From positions 1 through 54,698 of the forward strand of contig JBIOJM010000019.1 of assembly GCA_044450785.1 (NCBI GenBank): 54,698 bases of DNA, given 5' to 3'. The translations under genes were made by a program, and so were the position numbers. This document shows positions 43,847 through 51,698 of this stretch, piece by piece (position 1 is the stretch's first letter; each line of letters starts with the position of its first letter). This DNA comes from JBIOJM01 sp044450785. GTDB lineage: Bacteria > Planctomycetota > Planctomycetia > Isosphaerales > Isosphaeraceae. The notes beneath the pieces are model-generated. The model did not search any database. It had not been told where the DNA came from and was given only the letters and a program-made list of their open reading frames with translations.

Positions 43847-46207
43847 TCACCCCGCGCCGAGCATGGTGCCCCGCATCTGCATCGGCTGAAGCACGATCCA
43901 AACCCCCATCGCGAACAAGAGTAAGATCAGCACCCCCCAGGGCAAGAACGCCTTCAAAGCGGACGATGGCCGGGAAGATTGCCTCAGAGCGATGCGGTAG
44001 CCGGCATACAGCGAGAGCAGCAGACCCAGATCCAGGCTGATGATCTCCAGGCGCGGCACCCATTCCGCCACGGCGCGGCAGCAGGCCCGACTCCACGCCG
44101 GCTCGCCGAGGACAGACCACCCCATGTCGCCGGCAAACCGTTGCATCGTGGGAACCACCGTCCCATAGCTCGTCAGGAAGTGAAACCCGTAGTGCGCCAG
44201 CCACATCGCGAATCCCAGCGGAACGAGCGAATAGGAGAAGCGAGTCGCAACGTCTAACCAACCCCCCGCGACTTGACCCCATCGCCGGCTGAGAGTGGCG
44301 GCCACACCGACCGTCAGCAACGGCAATATCAGGAGAGCAAATAAGTAATAGAGGCTCGTCACCATGAGCGGGGACCGCTGTCCCAGCCAGGATTGTAAAC
44401 GGTCTTCCCACTCCACCAATGGACCGACCATCCCCGCGGCGTTGGCGAATGCACCGAAGACCAGGACCAGGATGAGGACCGCCAGGTCCGGACGTTCCCC
44501 GAACCGGCCGATGCCGGAGCGAACCGGGTCGTTCCACAGGTCCCCGCCGGGGAGACTGGTCAGAATGCCGACGTTGTCGTGGGGACACGCGTGAACGCAG
44601 TCGAGACAAAAGGTACAGTCCATGTTGCTCGATTTCCTTGGCTGGAACAGCCCCATCTCACAGCCCGGGACCTCCGCGCTGCCGCGGATGCAGTCCCTGG
44701 TCCGGCACGTCGTGCAGACGTCCGTATCTCGAACCCTCACTTGCAGTGGTGAGACCAATGACTGCACGAAGTTGAACTGGCCGATCGGGCAGAGATACTT
44801 GCAGAAGCTGGCGTCACGAAAGAGCCCATCGACAAGGAAGGCCGTGATGAAGTAACCGAGGGCGATCCACGCGGTCCACCGCGGACTGTCCCAGAGGGCA
44901 AACGCATCGTATGCCCACAGGAACGTGACGAGCAGCGCCACCGCGAGCCACTTGCTCCTCAACTGGCGGGGCCAGCGATGGCGTGCCGGAAGCCACCGCC
45001 GCGCCAGCGTCCTGGGCACCGTGAAGGGACACGCCATGCAGGAGACGTTGCCCGCCACCAGCAGTCCCAGGATGACGAGGCCGCGCCAGTGGATCCACGG
45101 CAGCACACCGGCAAGGTTCAACGGCGCGACCCGTGGGCCGTGCAGACCATCATAAATCAGGATGCCGGCCAGGGCACCCAAAGGTAGCTGCAAGGCAAGA
45201 CGGGCGTGTCTCCATCTCAGGAATCGACCCAGCAGCGGCACCCGTAAGAGATCGAAGCCGGCCTGAGGCGAGGTTTCCCTTGACCGGCCCCTCAATGGAA
45301 TATCGGCCAGTATGGGAAGTCGAATCAGACCACCGGTGGGCGAGCGCGGAACCCGCTGGCCTGGCCGCCGGACGATCCGCCGTGCCTTTTCCGACTCGCC
45401 GTACAGTAGCCGGATGCCAATCCCAAAGAGAGGCAGAAGGTAGACCAGGGAACCGGGCACCCACATGAGGACGCCCGCCGCCGACTGGTCTTCCAGGGCG
45501 GACAGCCCTCCCAGCCGGGGCACCTGCGCGTAGGGAGCATAGAGCACTCGATCGGAAAAGGTCAGCAGGGCTGACAAAATGGTGTTCTGCACGTCGGCCA
45601 GAATCAGATACGGGAATAAGAGCCAGAGCGACCACCGTGGCCGGCCAGGGTACGGCCGCACGACCGGGTACCAGAACAGCATGGCCGTGCCCAGGAAACA
45701 CATGTGCTGAAGATAGTGCCAGCCAGTCGATCGCAGCGCGGCTTCGTAGAACACCGGAACGTGCCAGAGCCAGGTCGCACCGACGAAGAGAGGGAGTGCC
45801 GAGAAAGGATGTGCCAACCCACGGAAGATCCGGCGAATCGGCCCCGAGCGGATGAGCGGCGCAATCCAGTAGGCGCGGATCGACTCGGGCATACCGCGAA
45901 GCAAGGGAACCTGTGGCGCGCCGAGCCAGAAAAGCGGTGGTGCGACCATCGTGAGCAGCAGGTGCTGCGCCATGTGAATTTGGAGGAGCAAAAAGGCAAA
46001 CGGCTCGATCGGAGAGGCCAGGGCCAGGAAGACTGCCGTCAGACCGCCCATGAAAGCGGCAAGCCGGCCGGCTTGCCATCGCCCTGGGTCATGACGGCGG
46101 AGAATCAACCAGCCCCGCACATAGATCACCCCAACGATCAGGAGCGAGGCGAGGAGCCAGGGTTCGAACGGCCAGGACCGGAGGAAGGCATCAAGCGTGG
46201 AGTCCAT
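43847..46207 (-). CDS. Fusion of CtaG-type assembly factor and CcoG/NapH-like 4Fe-4S protein
   Basis: 786 residues. The first 275 are a seven-helix caa3_CtaG domain (IHMAQHLLLTMVAPPL and WHVPVFYEAAL with its conserved His). The rest is a polytopic Fe-S protein: CMAC at 390-393, CKYLC at 469-473, CTTCRTRDC (498-506) with C516, and CTFCLDCVHAC (531-541), i.e. two cubane clusters plus extra Cys as in CcoG/FixG/NapH. CtaG-family proteins aid CuB assembly and CcoG reduces Cu(II) (established for family members), so the fusion may couple copper reduction to insertion. It lies downstream of the bc genes. Confidence 0.85.
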   Translation of the reverse strand: MDSTLDAFLRSWPFEPWLLASLLIVGVIYVRGWLILRRHDPGRWQAGRLAAFMGGLTAVFLALASPIEPFAFLLLQIHMAQHLLLTMVAPPLFWLGAPQVPLLRGMPESIRAYWIAPLIRSGPIRRIFRGLAHPFSALPLFVGATWLWHVPVFYEAALRSTGWHYLQHMCFLGTAMLFWYPVVRPYPGRPRWSLWLLFPYLILADVQNTILSALLTFSDRVLYAPYAQVPRLGGLSALEDQSAAGVLMWVPGSLVYLLPLFGIGIRLLYGESEKARRIVRRPGQRVPRSPTGGLIRLPILADIPLRGRSRETSPQAGFDLLRVPLLGRFLRWRHARLALQLPLGALAGILIYDGLHGPRVAPLNLAGVLPWIHWRGLVILGLLVAGNVSCMACPFTVPRTLARRWLPARHRWPRQLRSKWLAVALLVTFLWAYDAFALWDSPRWTAWIALGYFITAFLVDGLFRDASFCKYLCPIGQFNFVQSLVSPLQVRVRDTDVCTTCRTRDCIRGSAEVPGCEMGLFQPRKSSNMDCTFCLDCVHACPHDNVGILTSLPGGDLWNDPVRSGIGRFGERPDLAVLILVLVFGAFANAAGMVGPLVEWEDRLQSWLGQRSPLMVTSLYYLFALLILPLLTVGVAATLSRRWGQVAGGWLDVATRFSYSLVPLGFAMWLAHYGFHFLTSYGTVVPTMQRFAGDMGWSVLGEPAWSRACCRAVAEWVPRLEIISLDLGLLLSLYAGYRIALRQSSRPSSALKAFLPWGVLILLLFAMGVWIVLQPMQMRGTMLGAG

Positions 46208-46231
46208 GGCTTCGCCCAGAAAAAGGCGGAA

Positions 46232-46430
46232 GGATGAAGATTAAGATGAAGATTAAGATGAAGATTAAGATGAAGAGCACGATCAAGATTAAGAGTAGGA
46301 TCTCATGCAAACGCCTGTCCTGCTCTTGCTCTTGCTCTTGCTCTTAGTCCTCTTCCAAATCTTACTCTTCATCTTACTCTTTCTCTTCTTGGCGAGCCGC
46401 TCGTGAACCCGACAATCGAAGATTGCCAGG
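46232..46430 (-). repeat. GA/CT-rich element, copy A
   Basis: About 200 bp with 12-bp units (GATGAAGATTAA-like) at one end and GCTCTT units at the other, joined by a central TAGGATCTCATGC. Purine-rich and pyrimidine-rich halves are partly complementary, so each copy can form a long imperfect hairpin. Read as reverse complement it is closely similar to copy B over nearly its whole length. Confidence 0.8.
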
Positions 46431-46433
46431 CCC

Positions 46434-47897
46434 CTACGGACCAGTAGCCGCCGATCGAGCAGCAGGCTGCCCCTCGGGCCGCAGGCTCACCAGAAACTCG
46501 GCCAGGGTGGTCATCTGGGCCGGGTTCAACTGCTTGCCGTAAGCCGGCATGTTCCCTCCCCCTGGAGTTCCGTTGCTGACCTGATCAATGAGCTGGTCAC
46601 GCGTCAGTCGCGTGCCGACGGTTGTCAGGTCCGGACCGCGCTGGCCTCCCCTCCCCTCCAGGGCGTGGCAGTTCCGGCAGTTCTTGTTCTGGAACACCAG
46701 CGCCCCCTGCAACTGGAGCGGCGTCTTCCCGCGAACCAAGGGCACGGGGACCGGCTCGCCGCTCCAGGCGGTCATCCGTGGCGACCAGGGAGCGGAGACA
46801 CCCTGGTAGGTCAATACGCCGAGCACCGTGTAGATCACGACCACCGACAGCACGGCGACCGGCCGGCGGCTGGGCGCTCGCTCGCCCCGGTTGCTGAAGA
46901 ATGGCACGAGGAGCAAGGCGCCGATGAGGATGACCGGAAAACCCAGGATGATGAAGGTCTCCGCCCCCGCCGGACTGAGCGAGAGTAACGCGAACAACCA
47001 GAGGAACGGCCACTCGGGCCTTGGACTCGTGCCTCCAAAGGCCGGGTCAGGCGGGCCGGTCGGGCCCGTGGGACCAGCGACGGCCGCCAGCAACACCACC
47101 ACGAGGACCGTCGCGGCCGAGAAGAACACATCCTTCAGCAAGGCGTCGCCCAGGAAGGGAGCTCCTTCCCTCAGCTCTTGCTCGTATTCCGCGTCGTACG
47201 TCTTCGGGTCGACCACCCGCCCGGGGCAAGGGGGCGCGCTGACTCCGCACCGAAGGACCAGCCAGAGGTGGACACCCAGGAATGCCAGCAGCAAGCCGGG
47301 AATGACGAAGACGTGGAGAGCGAAGAAACGGCTCAGGGTGTCGCCGCCGATCACCGGTCCCCCCAGCATCAGGTGAACCACCCGCGGTCCCAAGAGCGGC
47401 ACCCGCCCGGCCATGGACCCGCCGACGGCCAGGCCCCAGTACGCGTCGGGATCCCAGCGCAGGACCTGGCCGGAAAAGAACATGCCCAGCGTGAACAGCA
47501 GCAAGAGGACACCCACCACCCAGGTCAGCTCACGCGGGTACTTGTAGGCCCCGTGCAGGAAGACCTGGGTTAGATGCGCCAGGACCATGACCACCATGCC
47601 GGAACCTGCGTAGTAGTGCAGCGCGCGCAGGAACCAGCCGGCCGGCTGTTCGTAATTCAGGTACAGCAAGCTGTCATACGCCCTGTCGGCAGTCGGCACG
47701 TACACCAGGGACAGGCCGATGCCGGTGAGGACCTGAATGACGACCAGCGTCATCGAGGCGCTGCCGAAGACGTACCACCAGCCCATCGGACCGGCCGCCC
47801 CCTTCGGGATCGGGTGGGTCACAATCGGCACGAGGACCTCGCGGACGCCCAGCCGAGCGTCGAACCATCCCGCCACGGACCTCAGCCAGCGCCCCAT
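46434..47897 (-). CDS. b6-type cytochrome b fused to cytochrome c
   Basis: 487 residues. Heme ligands H94/H195 and H108/H210 lie in the first 215 residues; the 14/15 spacing is that of cytochrome b6 rather than mitochondrial b. A PEWPF motif at 294-298 stands for the PEWY Qo loop. After three more helices comes a cytochrome c domain with CRNCH (407-411) and Met 450. It oxidises quinol and passes electrons to a tethered heme c. The Rieske gene begins just upstream on the same strand (stop at 47919). Confidence 0.9.
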   Translation of the reverse strand: MGRWLRSVAGWFDARLGVREVLVPIVTHPIPKGAAGPMGWWYVFGSASMTLVVIQVLTGIGLSLVYVPTADRAYDSLLYLNYEQPAGWFLRALHYYAGSGMVVMVLAHLTQVFLHGAYKYPRELTWVVGVLLLLFTLGMFFSGQVLRWDPDAYWGLAVGGSMAGRVPLLGPRVVHLMLGGPVIGGDTLSRFFALHVFVIPGLLLAFLGVHLWLVLRCGVSAPPCPGRVVDPKTYDAEYEQELREGAPFLGDALLKDVFFSAATVLVVVLLAAVAGPTGPTGPPDPAFGGTSPRPEWPFLWLFALLSLSPAGAETFIILGFPVILIGALLLVPFFSNRGERAPSRRPVAVLSVVVIYTVLGVLTYQGVSAPWSPRMTAWSGEPVPVPLVRGKTPLQLQGALVFQNKNCRNCHALEGRGGQRGPDLTTVGTRLTRDQLIDQVSNGTPGGGNMPAYGKQLNPAQMTTLAEFLVSLRPEGQPAARSAATGP

Positions 47898-47918
47898 CGA
47901 CAGCCTCTTTCCCGCCGG

Positions 47919-48470
47919 TCAGGCCGGTTGTTCCAGCGTGTCCTGCAGCGTCGGGTAATGCGGAGCCTGAATTTCCAGCTTCCCGCCGCGAACCCTCCAT
48001 ACGCAACGGAAGAGCCCGCGGGGGGGCGGCCCCGAGGCCCGCTCGCCGCTCGCGTAATAGACGCCTCCGTGACAGGGGCACATGAACAAGCCAGACTGGG
48101 GAAACCAGGAGACCGGACAACCCAGGTGGGCACAATTGGCGGCAAGCACCAGGAACCGGTCCTTGTCCTCGTTGTCATCGCCCTGATGCCGGACGAAGAC
48201 ACCGAGATGGGCCGTCAAGCCGTCCCACGGTTGCCGGATCGGGTTGACGAACGTCACCAGCCGGGTCTCGTCGGGCGGGAAACTCATTACGGGGCCCAGA
48301 GTCACCCAATCGACCGCTCGCTTCCTCACCCCGAAGAGGTAGCCGGTAAACGGGAGCGCCAGGATCGCGGCGGCGAGCGCGCTCAAACCGGAGGTCAGCC
48401 ACCGGAAAAGCGTACGACGCCTGGTCATGGCCTCCGCGGGCGAGGAAGGCTGATCGTGAGACGGTTCCAT
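47919..48470 (-). CDS. Rieske iron-sulfur protein
   Basis: 183 residues. RRRTLFRWLTSG plus a hydrophobic helix is a Tat-type anchor. Cluster motifs CAHLGC (113-118) and CPCHGG (131-136) supply the ligands C113, H115, C131 and H134, and C118/C133 for the disulfide. A typical bc1/b6f subunit that takes electrons from quinol at the Qo site. It forms a two-gene unit with cytochrome b, with 21 bp between them. Confidence 0.93.
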   Translation of the reverse strand: MEPSHDQPSSPAEAMTRRRTLFRWLTSGLSALAAAILALPFTGYLFGVRKRAVDWVTLGPVMSFPPDETRLVTFVNPIRQPWDGLTAHLGVFVRHQGDDNEDKDRFLVLAANCAHLGCPVSWFPQSGLFMCPCHGGVYYASGERASGPPPRGLFRCVWRVRGGKLEIQAPHYPTLQDTLEQPA

Positions 48471-48518
48471 TGATTACGGTCCCGTGGACAAGACTGCCGT
48501 GGTCGTCCGGCCGGCCTG

Positions 48519-48725
48519 TCAATCTTCGATTGCCAGGTTGACGAGCGGCTTGCAAATGAGAGAAAGAGTAAGATGAAGAGTAAGATTTCGAAGAGGACTA
48601 AGAGCAAGAGCACGAGCAAGAGCAGGACTTAATAGGCACGTGCATGAGATCCTACTCTTAATCTTCATCGTGCTCTTCATCTTCTTCCTAATCTTAATCT
48701 TCCTCCTAATCTTAATCTTCTTTGG
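48519..48725 (+). repeat. GA/CT-rich element, copy B
   Basis: Related to copy A in opposite orientation. The aligned core AGAGAAAGAGTAAGATGAAG and the middle GCATGAGATCCTACTC agree almost base for base; differences are small unit changes. It ends inside the coding sequence of the diheme cytochrome c and starts just after the Rieske start. Confidence 0.8.
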
Positions 48726-49546
48726 AGATTTGTCATGGCCGTTGTCTCGTCGGTCATGACCGCAGATCCAGGCCCCGAACGGACGCGGGTGTCCGGCGCT
48801 TCACCTTGCCTCCATGACGCCAGCAGCGCGACAAGGTCGGCAATCTCGCCGCTGGTCATCGGCTGATAGTCCTCGGAGCGGCCCGCCTTGTCCGCATAAT
48901 CGGGCATCCCCAGGTCCGGGCGGCCCGTGATTGCATACCGGCGCAGCGCCTGGTCGCTGATGAGCGCCAGGAACGCCGGATCGTTGATGGCGCCGACCGG
49001 CCTGTCACCGTGCTCTCCACCCTCGCCCACCGGCCCATGACAGGCGGCACAGGCACGGGCGAACACCTTGGCGCCACGCCCCTTGTCGCCGGCATTCACA
49101 CCTTCAACGACCGAATAAGGCACCGCCGTGCCCGCTGACTTCTGGGGTGGCCCCCAGCGCAGCTTGATGCCTCCCGCCAGCGCCCTCACCTGCGTGTCGG
49201 TCAGCGGCCCCCCTCTATCCCGGGCGAAAGCAGGCATCGGCGTCCCCGGCCGTCCCTCGCTGATCACCCGCAACAGCGTCTCATCCGGGATGATGCTCAG
49301 GAAAATCGTGTCATCAAGCGGCGGCGCCGGACCGAGCTTGCCCTTGGCCCCATGGCAGCCGGCACAGTTCCTCCCATACAACACGTTGAAGTCGACGACC
49401 TGGTCCGCCGGCACGGGCCGCCCGGACAGCATTGGTCGCCCCGGCAGGTCGCAGCCGGCCGCGAGCAAGAAAAGAAGTGGACGCAGCCGGGAGAGTGCGG
49501 CGGTGAATCGCGCCGGTCGTTCGTCGATCGTTCGAAATCTGCTCAC
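48677..49546 (-). CDS. Diheme cytochrome c lipoprotein
   Basis: 289 residues from a GTG that overlaps the upstream stop (GTGA). Lipobox LLAAGC (Cys 32) anchors it to a membrane. CAGCH (61-65) with M104 region and CAACH (166-170) with M-containing GMPDY form two class I domains. It could shuttle electrons between the bc module and the caa3 oxidase. The last dozen residues (NLQRRLRLGGRLRLGRR-like, Arg/Leu repeats) come from repeat copy B, so the natural C-terminus was probably replaced by the element. Confidence 0.88.
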   Translation of the reverse strand: MSRFRTIDERPARFTAALSRLRPLLFLLAAGCDLPGRPMLSGRPVPADQVVDFNVLYGRNCAGCHGAKGKLGPAPPLDDTIFLSIIPDETLLRVISEGRPGTPMPAFARDRGGPLTDTQVRALAGGIKLRWGPPQKSAGTAVPYSVVEGVNAGDKGRGAKVFARACAACHGPVGEGGEHGDRPVGAINDPAFLALISDQALRRYAITGRPDLGMPDYADKAGRSEDYQPMTSGEIADLVALLASWRQGEAPDTRVRSGPGSAVMTDETTAMTNLQRRLRLGGRLRLGRR

Positions 49547-50907
49547 GACCGATTCTCACCTGATTCCAATTTGATATCGGCCACTCGGTCCGGGCCCCGA
49601 CCCGCGGGTGCGATCTGAACCTTCTCCGAGCGGACGACGACGATCGCCGCGACCACCCCGAACACGAACTGCGAAGCAACGAACCAGGGCCAGTCCACCA
49701 GGCGCTGAAGGAGCGGGTTGACGACCCCCATCAGCCCGTGGCTGGTCCCCGTCCAGAGCAGCGGAAAGAGCAAGCCTCCCCAGACCATTGGCCCCGGGAT
49801 CGGCCGAAGCCTCGGCAAGAGCACACCATAGACGAGGCCGAAACCCATTGACAGGGCAGCGTGGATCACGATCGCCAGGGCCAGCCAGCTCGCGTGGAAC
49901 CACTCCAGCTCCCCTGCCGGCTGCGCTCCCAGGCCGGGCAGGACCATACCGGCCAGCAGGTTCACCGGGTACCAGATGCCGACGCCGCTCAGCAAGCCCC
50001 AGAGCAAGGCCGGCACCGGCATCACCAGACCGCCGGCGATACCGCCCATGAGCCCGCTTGGAATCGCGTGGAGGCTGCGGAACTGCATGACCACGACCGC
50101 CGCCACGACTCCGAAGAGTAACTGGGAGGCGATGAACCAGGGCCAGTCCACCCCTCGGGACAGCACAGGGTTGACGGCCCCCATCAGGCTGAAGCTTGCG
50201 CCCGTCCAGAGTAAGGGCATCAGCAGACCACCCCAGGCGATCGGCTTCGGCAAGGGTGGCAGCGTTGGCAATAGCACACCGTAGGTCAGGCCGAGGACCA
50301 CCGACAAGACAGCGTGGATGACGATACCCAGGAGCAGCAGGCCCGGGTGGAATTGCTCCAGATCGGCGACCGTCATGCGGCCAATGGCGGGCAAGACCAT
50401 GCCGGCCAGCAGATTGACGGGAAACCAGATGCCGTGGCCGCTCACGAGCCCATGGACCATCGCCGGTATGGGCATCACCAGGCCACCGACCACGCCACCC
50501 CAGACCCCGGCGGAGATGGAGTGAACCTCCGCCGGTAGCCGCAGCCGGTACCCGGGCATGCCCGAGTGCAAGTGTTCCACACTCGAGGGCCTCCCCGCCA
50601 CCAGCCCGGGGCGCCGAGCCGGAGCGGTCAGCGGCTCGCGGATATGGCCACGGCCCGGTAGCAATTGCGAGATCCACAAGCCGAGCCCGGCAATGAGAAT
50701 GCCGGCGCCCACAACCATGAAGGCCGGACTTGTGGCCAACCCTACGGCCAGCATGGCCAGGCTCAGCGACAACATCAGAGGCGCGATCGTCGGCCGGGGC
50801 ATCTCCAAGCCATCCTGCTCTGCCGAGTGCTCCAGATCCAAAATCGCGTCCGGATCGCTTGCCATTCCGATCACCCCCCGGTGTTTACCGGCCTGCAACC
50901 GCGCCAT
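49543..50907 (-). CDS. Duplicated polytopic membrane protein of the oxidase cluster
   Basis: 454 residues from the ATG at 50905-50907; a longer frame runs through the heptamer array and is not used. A cytoplasmic N-terminus is followed by two helices, then two homologous halves, each starting near GGVVGGLVMPIPA / GGIAGGLVMPVPA and containing GIW(F/Y)PVNLLAGMVLP and LSVVLGLTYGVLLP / LSMGFGLVYGVLLP. Internal duplication is plain. No family known to me; position suggests a role in oxidase assembly or transport. Confidence 0.7.
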   Translation of the reverse strand: MARLQAGKHRGVIGMASDPDAILDLEHSAEQDGLEMPRPTIAPLMLSLSLAMLAVGLATSPAFMVVGAGILIAGLGLWISQLLPGRGHIREPLTAPARRPGLVAGRPSSVEHLHSGMPGYRLRLPAEVHSISAGVWGGVVGGLVMPIPAMVHGLVSGHGIWFPVNLLAGMVLPAIGRMTVADLEQFHPGLLLLGIVIHAVLSVVLGLTYGVLLPTLPPLPKPIAWGGLLMPLLWTGASFSLMGAVNPVLSRGVDWPWFIASQLLFGVVAAVVVMQFRSLHAIPSGLMGGIAGGLVMPVPALLWGLLSGVGIWYPVNLLAGMVLPGLGAQPAGELEWFHASWLALAIVIHAALSMGFGLVYGVLLPRLRPIPGPMVWGGLLFPLLWTGTSHGLMGVVNPLLQRLVDWPWFVASQFVFGVVAAIVVVRSEKVQIAPAGRGPDRVADIKLESGENRS

Positions 50908-50921
50908 GATTTTACACTCTT

Positions 50922-51026
50922 CCAAGGACCAAGGACCAAGGACCAAGGACCAAGGACCAAGGACCAAGGACCAAGGACCAAGGACCAAGGACCAAGGACC
51001 AAGGACCAAGGACCAAGGACCAAGGA
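50922..51026. repeat. Perfect heptamer array, unit CCAAGGA x15
   Basis: Fifteen uninterrupted copies of CCAAGGA fill the gap between subunit III and the duplicated membrane protein gene. Seven is not divisible by three, yet one frame stays open as a GPWSLVL repeat because three units make 21 bases. Confidence 0.95.
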
Positions 51027-51031
51027 CGACG

Positions 51032-51688
51032 CTATCTCCCAACCAGGTAGACAACCGTGAAGACCACCACCCAGACGCCATCCACGAAGTGCCAGTACCA
51101 CGAGACCATCTCGACGCCGATCCGGTTGCGGGCGGTCACCTGGCGCCCCAAGGCAAGGCCCAGCATGGTGACCATGACGACCACGCCGGCGGTCACGTGC
51201 AGGCCATGGAACCCGACCAAGGTATAGTAAGTGGTGCCAAAGAGATTGCGGGTGATCGTGAGGTGATGTCTGGCGATCAGCTCGTGCCATTCATAGGCCG
51301 TGCCCACGAGAAAAGCCACCCCCAGCACGATCGTTGCCGTCCACCACAGGCGGAACCGCCCCTGGTCGCCGGCCCGAAGCCTCCGCTCGGCGAAGTGAAT
51401 GGTCACGCTGCTCGACAGGAGGAAGAGGGTCGTGCACAAGACCACCGGCAGCGCCAGCGCCTCGGACGGCGTCGGGCCAACCTCATCCTTGCCCAGGAAG
51501 GTGACGTAAGCCACGATCAGGGTTGCGAAGAACGCCGCCTCCGAAACCAAAAAACAGATCATGCCCCATTGGGTCGCGCCGAGGGACTTCTCGATCGCGA
51601 TCGGACGAGGCACCGGCTGTTCCTTCACCTGTTGGGCACGATCCGAACCCAGGGTGGAGAGTGCCGGCGGGACACTTGCATCGCTCAC
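51032..51688 (-). CDS. Cytochrome c oxidase subunit III
   Basis: 218 residues from a GTG with GAGG 8 bases upstream. Five or more helices with the family features WGMICFLVSEAAFFATLIVAY, FGTTYYTLVGFHGLHVTAG and SWYWHFVDGVWVVVF. Subunit III stabilises the catalytic core. The short length fits the five-helix bacterial type. The gene follows subunit I by 10 bases. Confidence 0.92.
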   Translation of the reverse strand: MSDASVPPALSTLGSDRAQQVKEQPVPRPIAIEKSLGATQWGMICFLVSEAAFFATLIVAYVTFLGKDEVGPTPSEALALPVVLCTTLFLLSSSVTIHFAERRLRAGDQGRFRLWWTATIVLGVAFLVGTAYEWHELIARHHLTITRNLFGTTYYTLVGFHGLHVTAGVVVMVTMLGLALGRQVTARNRIGVEMVSWYWHFVDGVWVVVFTVVYLVGR

Positions 51689-51698
51689 GTTGTCGGCC

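Noticed and set aside
46232..48725. Composite insertion sequence
   Set aside because: No transposase frame lies within or next to the two elements.
50922..51026. CRISPR-like array
   Set aside because: The units are contiguous with no spacers, and no cas genes are present.
50922..51081. Extension of the duplicated membrane gene through the heptamer array (GPWSLVL repeats)
   Set aside because: The frame is open only because three heptamers make 21 bases; the ATG at 50905-50907, preceded by GGAAGAG, is a better start, and the longer frame would overlap subunit III.
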